Positions 1-5,830 of a stretch of 10,519 nt of DNA are shown here, in pieces. Below the pieces are notes generated by a model that made no database searches, was not told the DNA's origin, and saw only the letters and a program-made list of their open reading frames with translations. The DNA comes from Acidobacteriota bacterium (GTDB lineage: Bacteria; Acidobacteriota; Vicinamibacteria; Vicinamibacterales; 2-12-FULL-66-21), in contig JACCXG010000158.1 of assembly GCA_013697225.1 (NCBI GenBank), positions 1 to 10,519 of the forward strand, given 5' to 3'. Both the position numbers and the translations under genes were made by a program. Position 1 is the stretch's first letter. Every line of letters starts with the position of its first letter.

Positions 1-346
1 CCAGTCCCGGGTACTGCGGGTTGATGTTGGAGAACATCACCACCGGCTTGGGGCAGAACTGCGCGGCCACGCGGGCGTATTGAGGCCAGGCCCAGACCGA
101 GAAGTTGAAGATGACCGCATCGACCCCCGCCGCCATCAGCGCGCGGCCGTTGCGGACCGCGATCTCGTTCTGCCAGATCACGTCGTCGCCGGGTACCACC
201 TCGAAGCCGTCGGCTTCGAGACGCGAGACGAGCAGGTCGCGAAACTGGCGGTTCACGGGCGCGAGCGGCTCCTGAAGGAACGCACGGCCATCGCCAAAGT
301 CCAGGACCCCTACTTTTATCCGGCGGCTTGCAAGATGCTCCAGCAA
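1..346 (-). CDS. L-fucose/L-arabinose isomerase-like protein, N-terminal part (cut by left edge)
   Basis: The first 115 residues of a sugar isomerase-like protein are visible; the C-terminal part lies beyond base 1. The reading begins MLEHLASRRIKVGVLDFGDG and contains the stretches VIFNFSVWAWPQYARVAA and VVMFSNINPQYPGL, which resemble the N-terminal Rossmann-like domain of the FucI/AraA-type ketol-isomerase superfamily, where aldoses and ketoses are interconverted in the cytoplasm with a metal ion. The metal-binding and catalytic residues lie in the missing part, so activity cannot be judged. No ATG or GTG is in frame near the beginning. I chose a TTG at 346-344 because a strong ribosome-binding sequence (GGAAGAGGAG) lies 6 nt upstream. 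The gene starts 22 bp after the stop of the secreted BNR protein and is probably co-transcribed with it. The family is reasonably sure; the substrate (fucose, arabinose or another sugar) is unknown. Confidence 0.72.
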   Translation of the reverse strand, partial: MLEHLASRRIKVGVLDFGDGRAFLQEPLAPVNRQFRDLLVSRLEADGFEVVPGDDVIWQNEIAVRNGRALMAAGVDAVIFNFSVWAWPQYARVAAQFCPKPVVMFSNINPQYPGL

Positions 347-368
347 AAAACGGCTCCTCTTCCGAAGG

Positions 369-1661
369 TCAGCGGCCTGTCGGCTGTGCGGCGGTCGCTG
401 CCGGCGGGGACTCTCCCTGCCGTACCCAGGCCTCGTTGAAGTGCGCGTATTTGATGCTCTTGCGGACGGGGCGTCCCTCTGAATCCTTGGCGGCGGCCCG
501 GGCCGGCGGCAGGAAGTAGCTGTAGGTGGCGTGCAGCGAGCCATCAGCCGCCTGGATCAGCGAGGGGTAGTGGTACTGGCCGAGCGCGTTCTGGTCCTCC
601 GACGGCGGATCCTGTTCGAGGTGGCGGGTGTGAGGCCAGGTCGCGCCCTCGTCTTCGGAGATGGAAACCGCGAGGCTGTACCGGCCACGCTCCAGATCGT
701 TGTAGATCAGGGCCCAGTGCCCGTTGCGAAGCACGACGACCTCGGCGCCGGTGCCGGGGTTCGGGATGTCCGAGTCGCGGACGTCGCTCCAGGTGTCGCC
801 GCGGTCCTTCGACTCGCTGATGTGCAGGCGCTTTGGTGGCGGCCCGTTGTCGCGCATGTAGGCCACGAGCGTTCCGTCACGACGCCTGGCGATCGTCGGC
901 TGGATGTTCCCGCGCCCGACCAGCGGTTCGCTTGCGTGCCATGTCGCGCCGCGATCGTCCGAGATCGCCATGAGCGAAAAGCTGTAGCCGTCGGAGTAGA
1001 GCGGTACGATGATGCGGGTACCGTCGAGCACCGTCGGATGCGCGCGTGTCATCCACCCCAGGCGCCTGGAGAGCTTGTCGGACGCCTGCTTTCGAATTGA
1101 GGCCATGTGCTCGACCATTCGTTCGTCGAGCGACCCGGCCGCCTCGCGCTCGAAGCGCTTCAGCGCTTCTTCGACCTTCTGCTGGAACGGCTCGCCCGGC
1201 TTGAGGAGCAGGAGGCCCTGCTGCTCCCATTCCGGAGCCCCTTCACCGGCGTGCCGCGTGCTGATCTTGAACTGCATGAGCGCCGTGTGCCATTCGTTGG
1301 CGAGGATGGCGGGCCAGAGCAGCCACAACCGCTCCTGCGGATCCAGGAACATCGTGGGGTTGGTATCCGGATACCCCGGCGTATCCGCGAGCAGGAACGG
1401 AGCGCTCCAGGCTCCCGTTCCTCCGCGCATCCGCGCACCGCGCACGACCACGTCGTCGGCGGTCCGCTCGCCGGATCCGTGGAACCAGCAGACGAGAAGA
1501 TCGCGGTTGGGCAACTCGACGATCATGGAGGAGTGGTTGTGCCAGCCCTCGAGCGGGAAGACGAGCGTGCTCTTGTGAAAGGGGGCTTCCTGGGCAGCTC
1601 CGCCATGAAGTCCCGTCAGGCACAGAGCGAGCGCCGCGGCAACCGCTGTATGGATCGTCAC
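369..1661 (-). CDS. secreted BNR-repeat / sialidase-like beta-propeller protein
   Basis: A 430-residue protein with an export signal (hydrophobic core AVAAALALCLTGLHG, likely cleavage after AAQ near residue 24) followed by a six-bladed propeller-type domain. Three Asp-boxes are visible: SDDRGATW (234-241), SKDRGDTW (284-291) and SEDEGATW (335-342). The stretch YHYPSLIQAADGSLHATYSY (364-382) matches the C-terminal part of BNR_2 (sialidase-like) domains, as does the N-terminal part beginning near residue 40. The family includes exo-sialidases, but many members act on other glycans or are uncharacterised, and I do not see the full arginine triad of classical sialidases clearly. Residues about 155-202 form a charged, probably helical insertion unusual for a propeller. 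The start is GTG, with AAGGAGG 6 nt upstream. It is followed by a sugar isomerase-like gene and divergent from an aldolase-family gene, pointing to extracellular or periplasmic glycan or sugar-conjugate processing. Confidence 0.8.
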   Translation of the reverse strand: MTIHTAVAAALALCLTGLHGGAAQEAPFHKSTLVFPLEGWHNHSSMIVELPNRDLLVCWFHGSGERTADDVVVRGARMRGGTGAWSAPFLLADTPGYPDTNPTMFLDPQERLWLLWPAILANEWHTALMQFKISTRHAGEGAPEWEQQGLLLLKPGEPFQQKVEEALKRFEREAAGSLDERMVEHMASIRKQASDKLSRRLGWMTRAHPTVLDGTRIIVPLYSDGYSFSLMAISDDRGATWHASEPLVGRGNIQPTIARRRDGTLVAYMRDNGPPPKRLHISESKDRGDTWSDVRDSDIPNPGTGAEVVVLRNGHWALIYNDLERGRYSLAVSISEDEGATWPHTRHLEQDPPSEDQNALGQYHYPSLIQAADGSLHATYSYFLPPARAAAKDSEGRPVRKSIKYAHFNEAWVRQGESPPAATAAQPTGR

Positions 1662-1740
1662 ATCAACCCTCCTTCGCGCTCGTCACCTTACCGGAAATGA
1701 ATACGGTGGCGCAATCGGGGTCGGAGCACCCGCCCGCCGG

Positions 1741-1768
1741 TTGACACTCTTGTCGCCACGGCGATAGT
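1741..1768 (+). promoter_or_regulatory. sigma70-type promoter for the aldolase-family gene
   Basis: A perfect -35 box TTGACA (1741-1746) is followed after 16 nt by GATAGT (1763-1768; four of six matches to TATAAT). Transcription would begin near 1775, giving a leader of about 35 nt before the ATG at 1811. It sits in the intergenic region between the divergent BNR-protein and aldolase genes. No equally good promoter was visible on the minus strand for the BNR gene. The call rests only on consensus match and position. Confidence 0.5.
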
Positions 1769-1810
1769 ACTGATGCCGGTTCAGGTGATGTGCACGCCAG
1801 GAGATGGAAC

Positions 1811-2734
1811 ATGCGGCTGACCGGCTTGTTTGCCGCGCTCGCCACGCCGGTTGATGCCGAGGGACGGCTGGATCTGGAGACCGCCGATCGGATCTGCGAC
1901 TTCGTCCTGGAGCGCGGTGTGGACGGCGTGTGCATCGGCGGCGCGACGGGGGAGTTTCCGCGTTTGGAACTTGCCGAGCGGCTCGCGATCATCCGGCGCG
2001 TTCAGCAGCGGGTGCCCCGAGGTACCGGAATCGTGACGGCGATCGGCTCGTCTTCGCTGCCGCGTGTGCTCGCGCTGGGAACGGCGGCCGCCGAGGCGGA
2101 GAGCCGTGCGGTGCTGCTGCCAATGCCCGTGTTCTTCCGTTACCAGCAGGAGGATCTGGCCGCATACTGCGCGCACGTGGCGGGCCAGGTTTCTCTGCCA
2201 TGCCTGTTGTACGACCTGCCGGACTTTGCAACGCCCCTCGAGCCCGACACGGCGGTCCGTCTGATGGACCGCGAACGCAATGTCGTCGGGATCAAGGACA
2301 GCAGCGGCAGGCCAGAAAACCTGCTGCGGTTCCCCGAGGCCCGACGTGACCGCGAATGGACCCTGCTGGTCGGGGACGACCGGAATGCGCTCGCCGGACT
2401 CGACGCGGGGTGGGACGGTGGTATCTCCGGCGTGGCGTGCTGCTGCCCGGAACTGATGGTCGCGCTCCACCACAGCCACCGGCGCGGAGATCACGCGGAG
2501 GCCACGCGGTGCCAGGGGCTGCTCGACGAGCTGATCACGGAGCTTTCTGTCTTGCCGACCCCGTGGGGCGTCCGGGTTGCCCTCGGGGTCCGCGGCGTCG
2601 ACACGGGACCACTTCCCTTGCCGCTCGGTCCTGAGCGTGTGCACCAGATCGGCAGATTCGAAAAATGGCTGCCCGCGTGGCTCGACAGGGCTGACATCCC
2701 GGGCCTGCGGCCGCTGGCGCAGCGCGTAGTCTGA
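1811..2734 (+). CDS. dihydrodipicolinate synthase / N-acetylneuraminate lyase family aldolase or dehydratase
   Basis: A 307-residue cytoplasmic (beta/alpha)8-barrel enzyme of the class I aldolase family that includes DapA, NanA and 2-keto-3-deoxygluconate aldolase. Its length is normal for the family. Visible landmarks are the pyruvate-pocket loop GGATGE (43-48), the proton-relay tyrosine Tyr134 in LLYDLPDF, and the Schiff-base lysine Lys162 in VVGIKDSSG. The usual YNxP motif reads YDLP here, a substitution that argues against plain lysine biosynthesis and for a catabolic paralogue acting on a 2-keto sugar acid or related compound. I chose the ATG at 1811 because AGGAG lies 7 nt upstream and the protein then begins MRLTGLFAALATPVD as usual; a GTG at 1790 in frame would add seven residues. 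It is divergent from a sialidase-like gene and convergent with a tripartite tricarboxylate transporter operon, which may bring in the substrate. Family assignment is strong; reaction is not determined. Confidence 0.88.
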   Translation: MRLTGLFAALATPVDAEGRLDLETADRICDFVLERGVDGVCIGGATGEFPRLELAERLAIIRRVQQRVPRGTGIVTAIGSSSLPRVLALGTAAAEAESRAVLLPMPVFFRYQQEDLAAYCAHVAGQVSLPCLLYDLPDFATPLEPDTAVRLMDRERNVVGIKDSSGRPENLLRFPEARRDREWTLLVGDDRNALAGLDAGWDGGISGVACCCPELMVALHHSHRRGDHAEATRCQGLLDELITELSVLPTPWGVRVALGVRGVDTGPLPLPLGPERVHQIGRFEKWLPAWLDRADIPGLRPLAQRVV

Positions 2735-2759
2735 GCGAAGCGCCTGTGACGCGCGCGTA

Positions 2760-4235
2760 TCAATCCCGGTCGGAGTTCAAGCCGGTGCTACGACGGGAGC
2801 GCCGGCGGATCAGCGGCCACAGGAGTGAGCCGGCGGTGATGGCCAGGAGCACCACGGCGATCGGGCGTGTCAGGAACACGCTGACGTCCCCCTGTGAGAG
2901 CACGAGCGCCCGCCGCAGGTTCGCTTCAGCCATGGGCCCGAGAATCAGGGCGAGCACGAGCGGCCCCATCGGGAAGCGGGCCTGCCGCAGGACGAAGCCG
3001 AGCGCCCCGGAAACAAGCATCACCCACACATCGACCTGCGCCTGGTTCAGGGCGTAGCTTCCGAGGACGCACACGATCAGGATCAATCCCCAGAGTATCT
3101 CGTCCCTGATCGTGAGGATGCGGGCGAGTGGTCTCGCACCTGCCAGCCCGACGAGAAATGTCAGGAATGAGGCCATCAGCAGCAACATGACGATGTCACT
3201 TGCGAGTTCGGGACGATCCCTGAACAACATCGGGCCGGGCTGAAGGCCATGGATTAGCAGTGCGCCAATCAGGACGGCGGAGGCGGCGTCGCCGGGAATC
3301 CCCAGCGTGAGCATGGTCGTTACAGCGCCGCCGATGGCCGCGTTGGCCGCCGTGCACGAGGCCACGAGGCCCTGGAGCGATCCGTGCCCGAATGCGCCGG
3401 GCGTGGACGACAGGCGGCGGGACTGCCCCCACGCGATCATCGAGCCGATGTCGCCGCCGGCCCCCGGGATGATTCCAACCCCGGTGCCGACGATCGAGCC
3501 GAGCAGGGCGTGAGGCGCCATCTCCCGCAGCTCGCGGCCGGAGGGCACGATGCGCTCGAGCGGCAGGGGATGGCGCAGCCGGTGCGGCGCACGTGCGTAC
3601 ACCTGCATCAGCACCTCGGCCACTCCGAACAACCCGACCATCACCGGGATGAACGAAACTCCCTCGATGAAGGCACCCGAGCCGAACGTCAGGCGCGGGT
3701 AGGCCATGATGGGATCGAGTCCCACGACCGAAATCGCGAGCCCCAGCATCCCCATCAGCAGTCCCTTGAGCAGCGACTCGCTGGAAATGCTGACCATCAT
3801 GCTGATGCCGAACACCGCGAGTGCGAAATACTCCGCCGGCCCGAACCGCAGGGCGAACGCCGCCAGCGGATATCCGGCCAGCGCCAGGACGAGAATGCTG
3901 ATCGCCTGACCCACGAAGGCGCCAAACGCGTTCACCCCCAGGGCGAGCCCCGCCTTCCCCTGCTGCGCCAGCGGATAGCCGTCCCAGGTCGTTGCGATGG
4001 AGGCCGGAGTTCCCGGTGTGTTGATGAGGATGGCGGGGATACCACCGCTGAAGATGGCGGCGCACAGCAGCCCGAAGAGCATGGCCAGGGCCTGGTCGGT
4101 CGGCAGCCAGAAGGTCAGCGGGGTCAGGATGGCCAGCCCCATGGTGGCGGTGAACCCGGGGAGTGCCCCGAAGACGATGCCGAGGATCACACCTGCGGAG
4201 AGGTACAGCCAGGTCGCGGGATCGAAAATCGGCAC
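2760..4235 (-). CDS. tctA: tripartite tricarboxylate transporter, large permease subunit (TctA family)
   Basis: A 491-residue polytopic inner-membrane protein, the large channel subunit of a tripartite tricarboxylate transporter that takes up organic acids using an ion gradient and a periplasmic receptor. Family landmarks include a glycine-rich first helix ending GALPGFTATMGLAI (about 23-36), GGIPAILINTPGTPAS (64-79) followed by DGYPLAQQGKAGLALG (85-100), and in the second half IIPGAGGDIGSMIAWG and GIPGDAASAVLIGALLIHGL. The two halves repeat the same plan, as is known for TctA. The start is a GTG only 1 nt after the stop of tctB (TGA-C-GTG), so translation is very likely coupled; the longer open frame upstream is overlap with tctB. 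It is the last gene of the tct cassette and ends 25 bp from the stop of the convergent aldolase gene. The symbol denotes the family; the substrate is unknown. Confidence 0.93.
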   Translation of the reverse strand: MPIFDPATWLYLSAGVILGIVFGALPGFTATMGLAILTPLTFWLPTDQALAMLFGLLCAAIFSGGIPAILINTPGTPASIATTWDGYPLAQQGKAGLALGVNAFGAFVGQAISILVLALAGYPLAAFALRFGPAEYFALAVFGISMMVSISSESLLKGLLMGMLGLAISVVGLDPIMAYPRLTFGSGAFIEGVSFIPVMVGLFGVAEVLMQVYARAPHRLRHPLPLERIVPSGRELREMAPHALLGSIVGTGVGIIPGAGGDIGSMIAWGQSRRLSSTPGAFGHGSLQGLVASCTAANAAIGGAVTTMLTLGIPGDAASAVLIGALLIHGLQPGPMLFRDRPELASDIVMLLLMASFLTFLVGLAGARPLARILTIRDEILWGLILIVCVLGSYALNQAQVDVWVMLVSGALGFVLRQARFPMGPLVLALILGPMAEANLRRALVLSQGDVSVFLTRPIAVVLLAITAGSLLWPLIRRRSRRSTGLNSDRD

Positions 4236-4236
4236 G

Positions 4237-4683
4237 TCAGAGCCGCACGCGGAGCAGCGCGTCGAAGACGCCCACCAGGAGAGCCGTGATCGACACCGCC
4301 AGAACGCTGCTTCGAAGCCAGGGCTCCCCGACGGTGCGGTAGATGCCGGCCAGGAGGAGTGGTGTGCGCCAGACGAAGGGCACAGCATCCCAGAGCGCAA
4401 GGTACGCCGCCAGCAGCGCCAGGATCGCGGCGACCTGCCGCAGGCGCCGATCGCGCCAGCCGTGTGGCCAGTAGTCGGTTAAAGCGGAGGAGACCGGACG
4501 ACGGGCTGACGCGGCCAGCGCAAGGCCAAGGAGGGCCAGGCCAAGGCCGATCATGGTGGGGAAGAATCCAGGGCCGGGCACGTGTGCCAGACCATCGGGC
4601 AGTCCGCGGCCGGCGAGGGCCAGCGATGCGCCGAGAACGGCAAACGCGAGGCCCAGACCGGTGTCCCACCTGCGTGCGTTCAT
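4237..4683 (-). CDS. tctB: tripartite tricarboxylate transporter, small membrane subunit (TctB family)
   Basis: A 148-residue membrane protein with about four hydrophobic segments (roughly residues 9-26, 40-60, 87-102 and 124-143). The diagnostic TctB segment GPGFFPTMIGLGLALLGLAL lies at about residues 37-56. It is the poorly conserved small subunit that associates with TctA in the inner membrane. The ATG at 4683 was chosen because it lies 4 nt after the stop of tctC and gives a first hydrophobic helix at the expected place; the longer open frame upstream reads through tctC in the wrong frame. Its stop is separated by one base from the GTG of tctA. Sequence similarity in this family is low, so length, membrane pattern and position between tctC and tctA carry much of the assignment. 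Confidence 0.87.
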   Translation of the reverse strand: MNARRWDTGLGLAFAVLGASLALAGRGLPDGLAHVPGPGFFPTMIGLGLALLGLALAASARRPVSSALTDYWPHGWRDRRLRQVAAILALLAAYLALWDAVPFVWRTPLLLAGIYRTVGEPWLRSSVLAVSITALLVGVFDALLRVRL

Positions 4684-4687
4684 TCCG

Positions 4688-5668
4688 TCACCGCGCGCCG
4701 GCCAGACCGAGTCCCGCCTGGGCCACGAGGTGCCCGAAGCGCTCGGACTCCTGCTGGACGAACTGCTCGAAGGCCTCTCCCTTCCGCACCTCGACCTCGA
4801 GACCGCGCTCTCGTGCGAAGCGCGCGAACTCGTCGCTCGCGAGTACGTCCGTAAGCGCCTGCAGCAGGCGCTCGCGACGGTCCGGCGCGAGACCACGAGG
4901 AGCAAGAAATCCGCCCCATGCGTCAATCGTCAGGTCGGGATAGCCTAGCGATGAGAACGTCGGCACATCCGGCAGGAGGGGGGACCGTTCATCGGCCATC
5001 ACGGCAAGTACCCGAAGCACCCCCGCCCTCACGTGCGCGTCGACTTCGAAGGGGGCAGCCACCACTGCATGGACGTGCCCGCCGAGCAACGCCGTGACCG
5101 CCTGGCCTGAGCCGGAGAAGGGGACGTAGGTCAGGGGCACGTCGATGGCTCGGCTCAGGGCAAGGCCCGCGAGGTGCCAGATGCTCCCGCTCCCGGACGT
5201 GCCCATGTTGATCTGACGCTCCCGTCCGGCAGCAATGAAGTCATCGACTGAGGTCCAGCCTGTAGACGCGGGAACGGCCAGCGCCGCCGGCGCACGGGTA
5301 TGCAGGGTGAGGTACTCGAAGTCCCCCAGCGAGACACGGCTGTAGCCCAGGTGGGGAATGATCGTCATGTCCACAGGCGCGTAGCCGATGGTATAGCCGT
5401 CCGCCTGGCTGCGGGCGACGAAAGACAGCGCGAGCGATCCCGCAGCGCCTACACGGTTCTCGGCCACCACGGGCACGCCAAGCCGTTCTTGCAGGCCGCG
5501 CGAGACGTGCCGGGAGACGGCGTCCGAAATCCCGCCGGGGGAGGCATGCACGACAAGCCGGATCTCGCGAGCCGGGTAGGGCCCTTCCGGACCGCAGCCC
5601 GCCGTCAACAGCGGGATTGCGAGGAACAGCAGCAGACAGGCACAGCGAGGCGCGTGCTCAGAGCCCAC
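4688..5668 (-). CDS. tctC: tripartite tricarboxylate transporter substrate-binding protein (TctC/Bug family), lipoprotein type
   Basis: A 326-residue extracytoplasmic solute receptor of the Bug/TctC family. The N-terminus carries a hydrophobic stretch (LLLFLAIPLLTAG) and a lipobox LTAGC with Cys25, so the mature protein is predicted to be lipid-anchored instead of free in the periplasm. Family landmarks follow: YPAREIRLVVHASPGGISD (31-49), with the PGGxxD ligand loop; a NRVGAAG turn (71-77); ADGYT (89-93); and a C-terminal GYPDLTIDAWGGFLAPRG stretch. Receptors of this family bind carboxylates through the loops around the PGG and D motif; the ligand cannot be read from sequence. The start is GTG at 5668, the only plausible start before the signal peptide because a TAA lies in frame just upstream. 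This start overlaps the last 11 nt of the small membrane gene upstream, implying translational coupling. tctB begins 4 nt after its stop. Confidence 0.92.
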   Translation of the reverse strand: MGSEHAPRCACLLLFLAIPLLTAGCGPEGPYPAREIRLVVHASPGGISDAVSRHVSRGLQERLGVPVVAENRVGAAGSLALSFVARSQADGYTIGYAPVDMTIIPHLGYSRVSLGDFEYLTLHTRAPAALAVPASTGWTSVDDFIAAGRERQINMGTSGSGSIWHLAGLALSRAIDVPLTYVPFSGSGQAVTALLGGHVHAVVAAPFEVDAHVRAGVLRVLAVMADERSPLLPDVPTFSSLGYPDLTIDAWGGFLAPRGLAPDRRERLLQALTDVLASDEFARFARERGLEVEVRKGEAFEQFVQQESERFGHLVAQAGLGLAGAR

Positions 5669-5807
5669 GCGTGCGCCCGCCGATGAAGTTTACCAGGGCC
5701 AGAACGATGGCGACCACGAGCAGGATGTGCAGAAAGCCGCCCAGTGTGTACCGGGTGATGAACCCGAGCACCCACAGGATGACGAGCAGCAGGACAAGGA
5801 ACAACAT
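5658..5807 (-). CDS. Lmo0937-family small membrane protein
   Basis: A 49-residue protein of almost pure membrane character: a hydrophobic segment at residues 1-18, a short turn RYTLGG, a second segment at about 23-42, and a basic tail GGRTRGL. This two-helix pattern with the central glycine pair and a following FLHILLVVAI stretch matches the Lmo0937-type (DUF5670-like) mini membrane proteins found in many bacteria and often linked to envelope stress; the molecular role is unknown. The ATG at 5807 has a strong GAGGAG ribosome-binding site 6 nt upstream. It begins 23 bp after the stop of prfC and overlaps the GTG start of tctC by 11 nt, so it is embedded in the transcript. Whether it works with the transporter or is only a passenger is not known. 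Confidence 0.8.
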   Translation of the reverse strand: MLFLVLLLVILWVLGFITRYTLGGFLHILLVVAIVLALVNFIGGRTRGL

Positions 5808-5830
5808 GTTTCGCTCCTCTCGCGGTGCGG

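Noticed and set aside
531..1100. Plus-strand 189-residue open frame opposite the BNR gene
   Set aside because: It is antisense to a gene with clear motifs and signal peptide, and its composition is typical of GC-rich shadow frames. The same applies to the many other long opposite-strand frames across the window.
369..1661. Calling the BNR protein a true sialidase (nanH)
   Set aside because: Asp-boxes define a fold shared by many unrelated activities, and I could not place the complete catalytic arginine triad and nucleophile tyrosine with confidence.
1662..1740. Promoter for the BNR gene on the minus strand
   Set aside because: Only weak matches (for example TAAGGT with a TTGCGC-like -35) were seen, too poor to list as a feature.
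1811..2734. Calling the aldolase-family gene dapA or nanA
   Set aside because: Family catalytic residues are present, but the YDLP motif and the gene context do not match either, so a specific symbol would be overreach.
2735..2759. Bidirectional terminator between the convergent aldolase and tctA genes
   Set aside because: The 25-bp gap has no convincing stem followed by a T run on either strand.
4236..4400. N-terminal extension of the TctA open frame
   Set aside because: It overlaps tctB out of frame, has low-complexity Ser/Arg/Cys content, and the GTG at 4235 fits the family start exactly.
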